From Petunia secreta (lineage: Eukaryota > Streptophyta > Magnoliopsida > Solanales > Solanaceae), in NCBI GenBank assembly GCA_029990175.1, contig JARKIP010000035.1, forward strand, positions 18,465,501 through 18,529,500: a stretch of 64,000 bases of DNA, in the 5' to 3' direction. How positions within the stretch are numbered: position 1 is the first letter of the stretch; each line of letters starts with the position of its first letter. Under the pieces are notes generated by a model. The model searched no databases. It was not told the DNA's origin and was given only the letters and a program-made list of their open reading frames with translations. Positions 43,311-56,293 of the stretch are shown piece by piece. The position numbers were made by a program, and so were the translations under genes.

Positions 43311-45613
43311 TTAGGGGTTAGTCTTAGGAACCCAGACAAGCTTGGGTCCCTTCTTATTAGAAAATGGATAAATCAAATCCTGTCTAGCCCATTTAGGTAA
43401 AACACTTCTTTTGTTTTTGGCCTTAGCCTTGCTGACATTTATGCACTTTTGTTTGACATGTCCTGTTTCACCACAAAAGGTACATAACATGTTGCAAGGT
43501 AATGCCACGTACTTGCTCTTAGGGTTATATGGATGCACTGGTCTCTTAAATCCTAACCCTTGCTTTCCTTTATTTTGATTTTCAAGAACCCAGTTCATTG
43601 CCTCTGAAGATTTATTCAATTTAGTTAATCTGGTAAGCTCAAATTTCAACTTTTCAACCTTTTGATTTAAAACCCTGTTCTTCTCAGTTTCCTGATACAA
43701 AATTTCATATGCTCTTTTCAATTCATTTTCCAAAAAGGTTTGAACTTCACTTATTACCTGCTTACCATTTGCACTTTCTCTTAACTGATTGCATTCCAAT
43801 TCTAGTTCAGTGATCTTAGAGTTTGACACAAGAGTCTGCCCTTTCAAGATGGCATTGACTTCTTCGAGCTCAATGTTCTGTTCTAGGAGACTCTTGTGCT
43901 TGGTTCTAAGACTACTTAGTTCTTCAGTTAAGTTATCCCTTTCAAGCTTCTCTTTTTCATAACCCTCTATCAATGTAGCAGTGATTAAAATCAAGTTTTT
44001 AGAAGAGTATGTATGAAAAGTTTCCTTTAGTTCAGATAGACATACCTCTGCTGAGTGAGCATCTTCAAATCCATCAGTTGCCATGAGAGCAGAGTCCTTC
44101 TTTTGAATGTCATCTGAGTACACCTCCTTCAGCCTTTCCCTGATTTTATTGGCAGACTTGCATTCAAGTATTTTAGCAAGCACATCGTAGGTAAGTCCTC
44201 TTTTCAGGTACCATTCAGCTTTGGAGTTTGCCTGTAACCAGTCTAGGTCTTGAGGATCCAGTTCTTCTACCTTCTTTGGCACTAGGACACCATTTGCAGC
44301 TCTCTTCACAGGAGCATGGGGTCCTCTCTTCACAATCAGCCATAGACTATAGTCTGTTGCTTGCAAGAAGATCTTCATCTGTTTCTTCCAGTTCTTGTAG
44401 TGAGTCCCGTTGAACACAGGTGGCCTTGACGGATCTCTTCCTCCTCTAAAATCTTGAGGGTCTTCTTCATCAGAACTGTTGTCTGACATACCCATTAGTG
44501 CCAGTGGCGGATCATCTTCAGAATCCTTTTCATGATCGGATTCACTATCAGTTGGTCCCCATGTAGCATAGAAAGCTTCCTTCTTCTTTCTCCTTTCTGC
44601 TCTGAAGTTTGGAGGTCGTCTTGACTTCTTCTTATCTTTGTGAATTTCCTTTGGTGACTCCTTCTCCTTTTCCTGGGATGCTCTATTTTTCATCCATTCT
44701 ATTTCCCACATAGGACAGTCCACGACAGCATGATCCTTTTTGAAGCATTTAAAGCATCTTGAATAATCAGGACTGTCAACTTTATTCTTCCTGCTAGAAC
44801 TCTCCTTGCCACTTCTTTTGAATCATTTGAACCTTCCCAGATTAAGCTTACCATTGCTGCTTCAACTAATTGAAGATCAACATATTCATCAGTTTCTTCA
44901 GTTGCTTCAAGGGCAAGGGTCTTGTCCTTCTTTACAGCTGGTTTAGCTTTTGAGTCCTTCATCATCTCATGAGTTTTCAAACTTTCAACCAATTCTTCAA
45001 GTTTGATGGATCTTAGAGGTTTGGATTCAATGATGGCAGTCATCTTTGGTTCCCATGCTTCAAGAAGCATATTCAGGATTTTATCAACCATCTCTATTTC
45101 AGGCAATTCCATATCCAGAGATCTCATTTCATTTGTAATGATGGTCAACCTGGTCATCATATCCTGAATTGATTCTTTCTCACCCATGGTGAAAAGTTCA
45201 AATTGTCTCTTCAGCATTCTCCTTTTTTAGTCCTTCACTTCTGTGGTTCCTTCATGCGCAACCTGCAAAGCATCCCATATTTCCTTAGCCGTCTTATAAT
45301 ATGATACTCTATTGAACTCCTCAGGACCAAGACCATATATGACCAGACGTTTGGCTTTGTAATTCTTTTCAATCATCTTATAATCTGTCTCGTTGAACTC
45401 TTCTTTCAGTTTAGGTTCTTGCTTGGAAGTGGCTCCTTCACCAACTATTTTAGTGGGGATCAGGTTTCCTTCAGAGACTATCAGCCAGAGTTGATAGTCT
45501 TCAGCACATATGTAATTCTCCATCCTGTTCTTCCACCATGCATAGTATTGCCCATTAAACTGTGGGGGTCTCTGAACTGACTGTCCTTCAGTGATGGTAG
45601 GTGGTGCGCTCAT
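43311..45613 (-). pseudogene. gag: Copia gag with two Gag N-terminal domains and two zinc knuckles
   Basis: The first N-domain (RPPQFNGQYYAWWKNRM) starts near 45575. A TAA at 45227-45229 interrupts it. The matrix-like helices continue to the first CCHC knuckle (CFKCFKKDHAVVDC, about 44725-44766), reached through a frameshift. After an acidic linker, a second N-domain (RPPVFNGTHYKNWKKQM) begins near 44426. A coiled coil of some 150 residues and a second knuckle (CTFCGETGHVKQKC, about 43445) follow. A TAA at 43311-43313 separates gag from protease in the same frame. Two knuckles and a coiled coil are usual in Sirevirus Gag; the second N-domain is not. Confidence 0.88.
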
Positions 45614-45656
45614 GATTCTGATCCTTCTCAAGGTGCTAACCTTTCACAAGAAGACC

Positions 45657-45669
45657 TACTCTGATACCA
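45657..45669 (-). other. Copia primer-binding site
   Basis: TGGTATCAGAGTA on the minus strand, two bases from the 5' LTR. Initiator tRNA-Met type. Confidence 0.88.
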
Positions 45670-45671
45670 CT

Positions 45672-46571
45672 TGTTATAATCAACGCACCTCCTAAAGACA
45701 CTAGAAGGGGGGGTTGAATAGTGTCTACCGATTTTCGTTACAAGAACCTGGTTCTTCTGACGTAGAATCTAGTTCTTATCTTAGCTTTTATACTGCTTCA
45801 AACACTGCAACTCACCACAACACACACCAAGAAGATACAAGGATTTTACGTGGAAAACTCCTTGCTCAAGGGAGAAAAACCACGACCCACACTCTGGGAT
45901 TTTAGAACTGAATCCACTAACACAAGAGCAAAGTTTCTGATTACAAACTCTGTAACCAAGGGGCTACACTCTAGACCCTAATCACTACTCAAAGCTAAAC
46001 TCTAGCTTTCCAGTAATTACACAAGAGTTCACCTAATACATACGCTTCTGTAATAAGCCAATAGGTAAAATTATGAATGCTCAAACTAAGAAAACTTACA
46101 ACTTGATGAACCTAGACAAAATATCTAGACTCAATACACTGCATGCACTCAAGTTGTCTTCTCCAGTTTACTCACATAGAAAGATGCTAGATCGCCTTTG
46201 TATGCTCTCAACTCTCCGTTTGTGAATAACTGCTTTATGGCTGTCTCCACTACTTGTATTTATATGGGTCTTGAAACCCTAGTTGAGTTCTACAAGGAAT
46301 CCTTTTAATTATGGTAAGTCAGGATTCCCAGTAACTCTTTTCCTTGTTGAAGTCTAACTCCTTTTCACACTTCGAAGACACAGCCTGGGCACTGCCTCTT
46401 TTAGTCTGACTAGGATGCATATTCATTCACGCACCACTACTCCTAGTTCCGTAGGGATTTGCAACTCGTAATTCTTTTCGATCAAGTGTGCCCTTCATTT
46501 CAAGGACTAGGTTCTTCGTGGGAACCTCTAAGTCCTTTCCGTTTGTCATACTTCAAAACCAGCTCTCAACA
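45672..46571 (-). repeat. Copia 5' LTR with TATA box
   Basis: 900 bp, partner of 35992-36889. The minus-strand CCATATAAATA at 46257-46267 is a good TATA box, about 305 bp inside the LTR. Confidence 0.92.
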
Positions 46572-47040
46572 ATGCTGCATAGTGCGTTCGTAAAAATGAT
46601 ATAGCTCGCATTAAATCTTCTATAGTGTGTAGTGATAAGGTACTTTAAAAGCTTCCCCTATAGTATCAAGCGTGAGCTAATTCTTTGTTCCATCAACCTG
46701 TTTTATATCGTAAAGTATATCGACAAGGTGATTCGTTTGCAGAATCATGTTAATCCATCCAGAGTTCCGTGTATCTTTGTTTCAAAGTTGTAAAGCTCTC
46801 TTCATGTGTTTGAGGAAGTGTCAGCTTAGTCCGAAGAAGTTAGGTAATGATATAATCATATTATCCAGATATGTTTTATTCCAAGAGTTCGGTGTTCGTG
46901 TTATAATTCTGATTCTACAATCATGAGATAATGTCCGTGGAGTAGCTTATGAAGGTCGTGAAAGTTCTTTTGTTATCTATACGGAATTTTATTTAAACTT
47001 AGGCTCGTTCGAGGATGAATAAAGTTTAAGTGGAGGAGAA
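46572..47040 (+). other. Interior INT-a, 3' end
   Basis: Resumes after the copia (second target duplication at 46572-46576) and matches 60340-60814. It ends in the purine tract AAGTGGAGGAGAA directly before LTR-b. Confidence 0.85.
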
Positions 47041-48167
47041 TGAAACGACCTCGGTTAGTCGTTTCAGAAGTTAGGACTCCGATTGGCATGCCGATAGTTT
47101 TAAAATATTCATAGTATTCATTAGGACCTGCCTGTAAAATTTGAGCTAAATCAGACCTCGTTTGGTAGGCATAGGAAGAAGGTTTCAGTTTTTATTGTCG
47201 ATAAGTATTAAAAAGATATTTTCGAGCTCGGTTTTGACGAATGAGCTCCGATTCGAAATCCGAAAGCGCCGTTAGTTTGTATGATTATTTGTGACTTTTA
47301 TGATTTTTCGAAAGTGAATTTTGATGTTGTTCGGCTAGTTTCCGCCAAAATGGCTAGTTTCTGCCAAAATGCCGAAAGTTAAATAATTTGATCTTTTTCC
47401 ATTTAATTTGCATATTGAGTTTCGGGAGTCCGATTTGAGATCCGCCTTTGCTAGTATGCTACATATATATTGTATAACTTGTATGCAAAAGTTTGAATTA
47501 TTTCAAATATCACAGGGTACCGTTTTAATTTTTATCGTGAAAAATAAAATAAAATAATGATAATAAAATAAAAGAAAAGGGCAAAAAGACAGAAAGTAAA
47601 AGAAAGATAAAGGAAAAGTTAGGCGGTGTGAAGGATTATAAATCCCTTGAGCTTAACTTTGATGCGAAGCAAGCAGAAAGCAACAGAAGCAGAAATGAGA
47701 AGCAACGCTGGAAAATAATGCCAGAAAATGACAAAAGAGCCGGGAAAATAGTAGAATTGTTACCCCCGAAACATTCAGGAAATGATCTTAATGCATTATT
47801 TGAGTTTATTACGTGTGTTTGAATATGTTTTAACGGTAGAACTTGGAATATTAGACATTGTTTTAATAAGTTCAATTAATAGTTTAAAGGATCAAATGGA
47901 CCCCGATAACGAAATTGATTATATATTCGTACTCATTAAGTTATGGGCAACATATAAATGTAATTTATTCGGGATTTGGTTATGTGACCTTAAACCATGT
48001 ACATAGGTCTGGCCTGCGTATTGCGTATGCGAATAGGGTATCAGGCTCCTAACCGGATTACCCTAAGACGTAAGGAATGAAGCCTTTAGCCTAATTTGAT
48101 ATATTTTTCTGCTTATTGAATAGAGTGGGATCATTTGGCAATGAATCCAAAGGATAAAGCGGTTGTT
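47041..48167 (+). repeat. Family A LTR-b (shared middle LTR), head
   Basis: The first 1127 bp of the LTR, starting with a perfect 9-bp inverted repeat (TGAAACGAC...GTCGTTTCA). It stops at GGTTGTTG, where LTR-a continues with ATTAGCAATGCC. The tail reappears at 56294; about 1190 bp between are missing. Confidence 0.85.
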
Positions 48168-49953
48168 GCGACCGGACAGCGTGTCCCATGTCCAGCCTCT
48201 ATGGGAGACTCCAAATCACACATAACATGATCACAATATAAGCATAAGTATGTATGATGCATAACACATGTGGCAACAATAGATATGGACTCAAAGGAAT
48301 AAGAAGAAAACTCAGGATAGAATTATAGACACAACCTAGAACTCAGAATTTGTCCAACTCTTTGAATTTCCATAAAATTTTCGGTAGAGTTTCCCCTGAA
48401 ACTGGATGATCCGCAAAAACAAAACCAGCACTATACTACACACGGGAATGGATACCCGGATAAACTAATAACATAAACATGTTAAATGGATAACAAGATG
48501 AGACGACTGGATGACATAACAAATTCGCTGATAGAATATCTGGACAGCACCACTGTCCTGCCTTTCGACCTAATTTTCAGAGTGTAGATCAAAGATATAG
48601 ACTTCATGGCCTTCATGAATGTTAGATATATGTCTTAGGATTCTGGGGATTCTTAAAGCATGTTAATATCAATTTTGTACAAGGAGTTATGATCAATATA
48701 CTTACAGCTGTTCAAAGATCAAAATGATTTTCCAGATTTTGAAACGTTTTGTCTTGCTGATTCGGACGTCTTTCTCCTTGGATTTCAGTACCAAATTAAG
48801 TATATACAAGGTTTCCTTGATACCATACAAGTTTCTCACAAGAAATACTAAGTTTAGAACTAAGAAATACTTCAAAAGCTAAAAGATACATGTCTTGCCA
48901 AAAGAAAGGTTTACTCTCACATACCTTTGATGCTTCTTGCTTCTAAACCTTGTTTCCCTTGAATTCCACACCTTCTAAAGCTTAAACAAGCTATAATACA
49001 GCATTTAGGCACTTTACTTAGTCATGAAGTAATTCTAAAACTCAAGCTATAGACGCAATTTGTCTTCAATTTCGAGTTAAAATTGACGCACATCCTTCAA
49101 AACCATAAAATATGCTTACAACTTGATGAGACCACTGTTTCTCCCTTTAGAATTCTGGAAATGACGAGATGGAGGAAAAAATTTTCCTTTTATATTTGAA
49201 ATATTTCAGTTTTAGTCCTCTTTTGCGCTTATGTCCCTTTTTCTGGCCTGACTTCTGATGCTCATATCTTTTTATCCAAATATTGTCTGAACAAACCATC
49301 AAAAGTTTTAGAAACTAAAATCCAAGACCTTCAATTTGGTATATAATATGTCCCCAAAAGACCTCATATAACACAAAAAATTAACTATCGAAAAAGCTCT
49401 GTTATAAGGCAATTCCTTAGTCGGTTTTTCCTCAACTTAAATCCGACTTTTTTCAAACTTTATATTCAATATATAAAAATTTTCTATGGTAATATTATGT
49501 CTTTAAACTCACTTAAATAATTCTTAACATTCATCCTCGAATGTTAAATGAAGTACGTAGAAGCATTAAGCACTGATCTGTTACATACTTGTAGTAGTGA
49601 AGAGATGTGAAAGATCAAATTATTTAAATTCCGGCATTTTAGCGGAAGCTAGCCGAACAACCTCCAAATTCACTTTCGGAAAAGCACAAAAGTCACAAAT
49701 AATCATACAAACCTAACGGCGCTTTCGGATTTTGAATCGAAGATCGTTTACCAAAACCGAGCTCGAAAATCTCTTTTTTGTATTTATCGACAATAAAAAC
49801 TGAAACCTTCTTCCGATGCCTACCAAATGAGGTCTGATTTAGCTCAAATTTTACAGACAGGTCCTAATGGACATTACGAAGTTTTTTAAAAAAAAATTAT
49901 CGGCACGCCAATAGGAGTCCTAACTTACGAAACGACTAACTGAGGTCGTTTCA
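48168..49953 (-). repeat. Truncated 3' LTR of A-minus-2 (foreign block plus LTR head)
   Basis: 48168-49607 matches the foreign block of the right LTR, with a ~70-bp deletion near 49530. 49608-49953 is the family A LTR head, ending GGTCGTTTCA. Confidence 0.82.
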
Positions 49954-52900
49954 TTCTCCTCCACTTAAACTCTCGTTCGTCCTCGAACGAGCATATGTTT
50001 AAAGAAAATTCCGCACATATAACAAAAGAACTTCCACGACCTTTATAAGATACTCAACGGACATTATCTCATGATTGCAGAATCAGAATTATAACACGAA
50101 CATCGAACTCTTGGAATAAAACATATCTGGATACTATGATAACATCATTGCCCAACTTATTCGGACTAAGCTGACCCTTTCTCGATCATGAGAGAAGAGT
50201 TCTATATTTTCGAAATGAAGATACACGCAACTCTTGATGGGCTAACATGATTCCACCAACGGATCACCTCGTCGATATACTTTCGATATAGAACAGGTCG
50301 ATGAAGCAAAGAATTAGCTTACGCTTCAGCAACGCCTTAGAGATTTAATATTGTGATTCGGCATCAATTGGAGGAAGACTCCTCCACTTAGAGCATAAGC
50401 TCATACAAATAATTTGAATAGAAATAGTCATCCTCGCACAACCTGCTGGATTAAGGAAGACTTAGCTGAGCAGAGAGCGCGGCTCAGACCTGAGCTACCA
50501 AATTACTCTCTCGAGTTGCCAAACAGCTGCAACTCTCGAGTTCACAACTCCATACATTTTATATAAGCACCACCGCCCGATGGATCAAATCAAAGGTCAA
50601 ATGACGCATCTCATTATCCTTAGTAGCTTTGAAAAACAACAATGTGCTCATCCGGCCACCTTGACACGCACTCTGGCTTAACACAGGGAACATCACAAGA
50701 GGCTACTGACTGCCTAAGCTCACCGGTGCTGAACAAAGAAGGGATGACAATGGACTGAGGATAGAAATAATTAGAGCTTCAGGAAGCTCATCATTTTATT
50801 TTCTTGGCTCCCAGGGCTACACTGCTTCCGAGTCAAGCTAACAAAAGAATCGCAATTGAAGAAATAGACATTAAATGAGCTCTATGGAGCAACATCCATA
50901 TCAATTTAATCTTCCAATAAGAAGGAAATCTGACAATTTAGCAGAAAACCCTTTTATAATCCTGATAAACTCATGAGATAACATGACTTTACTAGTGTTT
51001 TGAACCAAGAGGAGATACGCAGATCGAGTATTACTTACTAACCACTTTACACCGGAAGAAACAATGACACTTTCTGATGGTGATGAACTAGAATCCCATA
51101 ATCGAACCAACACGGAATTTTCGAGAACAGAAGTAAACTAATTTGATATAATAATAGAAGGTGGCGCAATAAGATGCCAAGCAGAAAATACCGCCACTCA
51201 CTCCCAAATCTCTTACATTTAAATCGGATAAACTAGTAGGGTCTGACAAATTCTCTGAATAAATCATACTAGAAGCTCATCCCTCTACCGCAATCGATTC
51301 TTAATGGAAACAATATCCAAGGAAGCCATAGAAACATGGTAAGATAAACGAAGTTTAGACCGATCGAAAGAATCAAATCTTACTCACATTTAAGAGAAGA
51401 AGGAATATTAAGGTCTACTACATCGGATACCTCAGCATCCCGCCAGACTAGCAGTTCATTGAACTGCCTCTGCAGCTGAGCTGAGCCACTACCCTAACAA
51501 TCATTTTCTGAAGATCCACAGCCACTACGCTCTCGACCTCTACTGGATGGTGGCATTTCTCTAGCTGATTGAGATCTAAATAAAATCCCATGTGACGGTG
51601 CAGGTTCCTGATGACGAGATAAAAGATGACTGCCTACTTATCGGAGTAAGGGAAAGCTCCACCAAAGATGACATGCTCGCGATAATGATAATACCTTTTC
51701 AGTGAAAATAGAAGCTGGACAGATTGTTGATAGCTACAAAGAGAAAAACGGGTTTTGATCTAGACGAACTACTGACGCACTTTAAGAATCACGTGACACA
51801 AGCTGAGATAACCTGGAAGGTGACCTCCCAAAATATTTAGAACTCTTACCTCCAAACGAGGTACCATGGTTTCCCACCAGGGCCACGGGACCTCTTGCTC
51901 TCCCACTCTAACTTATGATATGCCTAATACCTCTGAGCAATATCAATAACAACATCAAATGAAGTCCAACCTCTATTTCTCGAGCCATCTGGGATCTCAA
52001 GGAAGGAGAAAGGTCAGCAATAAATCTTTGAACATTTTCGGAAGGTTCATGGACTCGTTTTAATGCATATTCAGCCATTTTATAGAATTCAATCTCATAT
52101 TCTGAAACACGAACAGGCTATCCGACAGACTACCCTGTCTAATCAACTCAAACTGGCGACACTCTTTATCTCGCTTGCTACTCGAAAGGAACTTTTCCAC
52201 GAATCTAGAAGAAAAATCGAACCAAGTTAGTTAATAAGAGAGCGGCCCACCAATTCAAGGCTAGACCCCTGAAACTGGAAAGCAGAATAATCAACACCAT
52301 ACCGCTCGATATAATCAAGAGCCTGAAGGATACGCTGGCATCATTTTATTTTTTTTAAAAAAATCAGGAGGTTTATCTGATGCATTGCTTAAGAATATCG
52401 GAAGGTTCAACCGCGTAAAATAATGCAACCTCTTCGGACACTCGGACCCAATAATTACCTCAGTTACCTAACCAGCCAGAACAACTGGAGGCACAACACA
52501 TGCTGCCTCCGGAACATACTTTACTGCGGCAATATTAAGAACTGAAATAAGAACTCTCTAAGTCTGAACATCTGCATATGCGGCAAACTGATAAGCTGCC
52601 TAGCAAATAATAGATCCTTGCAGTATCTGCATTGCCAAGATCCTCGTAAAGCATCGTAGAAAGCCAAGGGAATTACAAGGCCCTGCTCCCTTGCCCATCG
52701 CGAGCTCGTATGGCTGGGACCTCCGTACCTAGATCGTCAGCATGATCAAAACTCTCGGGGCTTCGTCAGTGCTAGCGCCAGGCTAGACGTCTTGAACTCA
52801 TACCGCTTGTTGATTCGTCGCACGAGGGTTCACAATTACCACGAAGGAATAAACGAATTAACGAAAATACTTTTGCATCCTAGACCGACGCATGAGCAGA

Positions 52901-53036
52901 AATGAAGGAAGTGAAACTTCCTAAATGCCATTGTAGCCTCTCGTATATAAGTACGGACGTCTACGTACCCATCAGCGAGACTCTACTAGATACTGTCTTA
53001 GTCTGGATAGACTCTAAATTAGGCTCTGATACCAAC
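49954..53036 (-). other. Interior of A-minus-2
   Basis: Collinear with the interior of A-minus-1 (19520-22536), including its lack of the captured pol piece. The primer site (minus TGGTATCAGAGC) is at 53023-53034. A gag relic lies at about 51895-52065 (minus strand, MAREIEV-type region). No other gene is seen. Confidence 0.75.
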
Positions 53037-56000
53037 TGACACGACCTGGAATCCGGTTACGCCGTGCGGGCACCCGACATCCTCCCCTAGACCCGTCGGG
53101 CGAACCCTTACCAATTAAATTAGGAAAATAAATATAACAATTCACAAATAAGGGCAGGACTTAAAAAAAATACAGACATACTGATACCTCTAAGCTGTAC
53201 AAAAGAAATTACAGCTGACTACCCAACATACTAGGTTTAGGGCTATCAAGACTAGACATCTAAGAGTACAAAAGAAGACAAATACATCCTGAAGGGAGCT
53301 AAATGCAACTGAAATAACAACCAATAAACTGGTGGCCATCCGGAATAAAAGCTGGCTCACCCTGACTGCTGAAGTCGTCTTCGCTCCTTTACAATGTGGC
53401 GAACTCAATCCTTGAGCAAACCTGCCGAAACGAAATGGATAGACAAGAAACAAACAACAAACAAGGGTGAGTCAAAAGGACTCAATAAGTGGGGCAGACT
53501 AGCCACCTCAAAGAAAAGGATAGCTAGCCAGGGAGAAGAAACAGATAAATCAAATTCCGGTTATTTAAATTATAAAAAGGCAGAACCAGATAACAACTGG
53601 AAACACGTATGAAACCATAAACTCAACTAGGGATACGAGAAAGAAAGATATCAACAAATAAGCAATGCACATATAATCAGGACAATAGTTATGTATCATA
53701 AGTTTACACAATGGTATGAAATGAAATGAAATGAAATGAAATGAGATTAGTTGAAATGAAATCTGATGCAAAGGGTCACATGTGCCAAATGAATGGAGCG
53801 GAATCCTCCTGCTCCGAGGGCGGAATCGTCCTACCCTCAATATGATGCAATGGAGCGGAATCCTCCTGCTCCGAGGGCAGAATCCTCCTACCCTCAATAT
53901 GATGCAATGGATCGGAATCCTCCTGCTCCGAGGACGGAATCCTCCTACCCTCAATATGATGAAATGCATAACCATAAAACGTAATACATATGAATACGGT
54001 ATGGTCCAATAATAATCCTTCACCGGTGCGGGACTCTCATCGACTGCTGGGAAGTATATATCAACTCACAGCCAGAGTACAATGCTTAGATCCTCAATGC
54101 AATACCAACAACAGGACATAGCATATAATATGCAATGTAAATTCAAAGCTAAGGCGAATGAGTACGCCTATCGGCAGATACACACGTAAGGAACACGTGG
54201 TATAAAATCCACGAGGCCAGATGCCTCCAAAGAAATGGATATAAACACTTACCTCTTCCAAAAGTTAGTACACTAATCAACAACCGCTTTATCCTTTGGT
54301 TTCCTTGCCAAACGATCCCACTCTATTAAATAAGCAGAAAAATATATCAATTCAGGCTAAAGGCTTCATTTCTCATATCTTAGGGCAATCTGGTTAGGAA
54401 CCTGATACCCACGCGATCGGACTGCGTGTCCCATGTCCAGCCTCTATGGGGGACTCCAAATCACACATAACATGATCACAATATAAGCATAAGCATGTAC
54501 GAGGCATAACACATGTGGCAACATTAGATATGGACTCAAAGGAATGAGAAGAAAACTCTGGATAGAATTATAGACACAACCTAGAACTCAAAATTGGTCC
54601 AACTCTTTGAATTTCCATAAAATTTTTGGCATAGTTTCCCCTGAAACTGGATGAACTGATAAACTATACTACACATGGGGATGGATACCTGGATAAACTG
54701 ATAAACATGTTAAATGGATAACAAGATGAGACGACTGGATGACATAACAAATCCGCTGATAGAATGTCTAGACAGCACCATTGTCCTTCCTTTCGACCTA
54801 ATTTTTAGAGTGTAGGTCAAAGATATAGACTTCAGAGTCTTCATGAATGTTGTAGATATATGTCTTAGGATTCTGGGGATACTTAAAGCATCTTAATATC
54901 AATTTTGTACAAGGAGGTATGATCAATATACTAACAGTTGTTCAAAGATAAAAATAATTTTCCAGATTTTGAAACGTTTTGTCTTGCTGATTCGGACATC
55001 TTTCACCTTGGATTTCAGTACCAAATTAAGTACATACAATGTTTCTTCGATACCATACAAGTTTCTCACAATAAAAACTAAGTTTAGAACTAAGAAAAGC
55101 TTTAAAAGCTAAAAGATACATGCCTTGCCAAAAGAAAGGTTTAGTCTCACATATCTTTGATGCTTCTTACTTCTAAACCTTGTTTCCCTTGAATTCCACA
55201 CCTTTTAAAGCTTAAACAAGCTATAATACAGCATTTAGGCACTTAGTCATGAAATAATTCTAAAACTCAAGCTATAGACGAAATTGAAGGTAGCATAACG
55301 TTACCTTAATCGCGTAGAGCGTTATGACGCAATCTGTCTTCAATTTCGAGTTAAGATTGACGCCCCATCCTTCAAAATCATAAAATTTGCTTACAACTTG
55401 ATGAGACCACTGTTTCTCCCTTTATAATTCTGGAAATGACGAGATGGAGGCAAATTTTTTCCTTTTATACGTGAAACATTTAAGTTTTAGTCCTCTTTTG
55501 CGCTTATGTCCCTTTTTCTGGCCTGACTTCTGACGCTCATATCTTTTTATCCAAATATTGTATGAACAAACCGTCAAAAGTTTTAGAAACTACAGTCCAA
55601 GACCTTCAATTTGGTATATGATATTTCCTCAAAAGATCTCATATAAAACACAAAATTAACTACCGAAAAAGCTCTGTTACAAGGCAATTCCTTAGTCGAT
55701 TTTTCCGCAACTTAAATCTTACTTTTCCCAAACTTTATATTCAATATATAAACATCTTCTATGATAATATTATGTCTTTAAACTCACTTAACTCATTCTT
55801 AGCATGTCATTAGAATGATATACATCACTTTAGACATACGGGGTGTAACAATCTTCCCCCGTTAGAAACATTCGTCCTCGAATGTTAAATGAAGTACATA
55901 GAAGCATTAAGCACTGATCTGTTACATACTTGTAGTAGTGAAGAGATGTGAAAGGTCAAATTATTTAAACTTCGGTATTTTAGTGGAAGCTAGCCGAACA

Positions 56001-56293
56001 ACCTCCAAATTCACTTCCGGAAAAGCACAAAAGTCACAAATAATCATTCGAACCTAACGGCGCTTTCGGATTATAAATCGGAGCTCGTTCACCAAAACCG
56101 AGCTCGAAAATTTCTTTTTTATATTTATCGATAATAAAAACTGAAACCTTCTTCCGATGCCTACCAAATGAGGTCTGATTTAGCTCAAATTTTACAGAGA
56201 GGTCCTAATGGACATTACGAAGTTTTTTTAAAAAAATTATCGGCACGCCAATCAGAGTCCTAACTTCAAAAATGACTAACCGAGGTCGTTTCA
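53037..56293 (-). repeat. Chimeric 5' LTR of A-minus-2
   Basis: 3257 bp. Family A sequence at both ends (53037-54412 and 55949-56293) encloses a block from another LTR family. It has three 57-bp minisatellite units (about 53795-53965), one 54-bp-type unit (54005-54060) and an (ATGAA)n microsatellite at 53716-53744. Confidence 0.85.
54413..55850 (-). repeat. Family B LTR embedded in the family A LTR
   Basis: On the minus strand it begins TGTTACACCCCGTATGTC, preceded by the purine tract AACGGGGGAAGAT (55851-55863) and about 85 bp of family B interior. It is therefore the 3' end of a second Ty3-type element. It ends near CAGTCCGATCGC. The same block is at 48168-49607. Confidence 0.72.

Larger units (their letters stand above)
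35992..46571 (-). mobile_element. Sirevirus-like Ty1/copia element, complete but disabled
   Basis: Direct LTRs 35992-36889 and 45672-46571 (TGTTATAATC...CTCTCAACA), about 95-97% identical by eye. The target duplication is ATGTT (35987-35991) against ATGCT (46572-46576). The uninterrupted target is kept in the other tandem interior at about 60337. Minus-strand order: 5' LTR, primer site, gag, protease, integrase, RT, RNase H, an extra ORF, then repeated polypurine tracts. Integrase before RT is the copia order. The large gag with two zinc knuckles, several AAAAAGGGGG tracts and the extra 3' ORF are Sirevirus traits. Confidence 0.92.
48168..56293 (-). mobile_element. Family A element A-minus-2 with chimeric LTRs, left end deleted
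   Basis: Right LTR 53037-56293, interior 49954-53036, left LTR remnant 48168-49953. The right end is clean (GGTCGTTTCA/ATTGA). The left LTR has lost about 1.38 kb together with about 1.19 kb of the host LTR-b, so no target duplication remains. The insertion site lies within LTR-b of the tandem array. Confidence 0.8.

Noticed and set aside
54413..55850. Family B block as an independent nested solo LTR
   Set aside because: It is joined to the same family A head in both LTRs, carries its own purine tract and some interior on one side, and has no target duplication. A chimeric LTR fits better.
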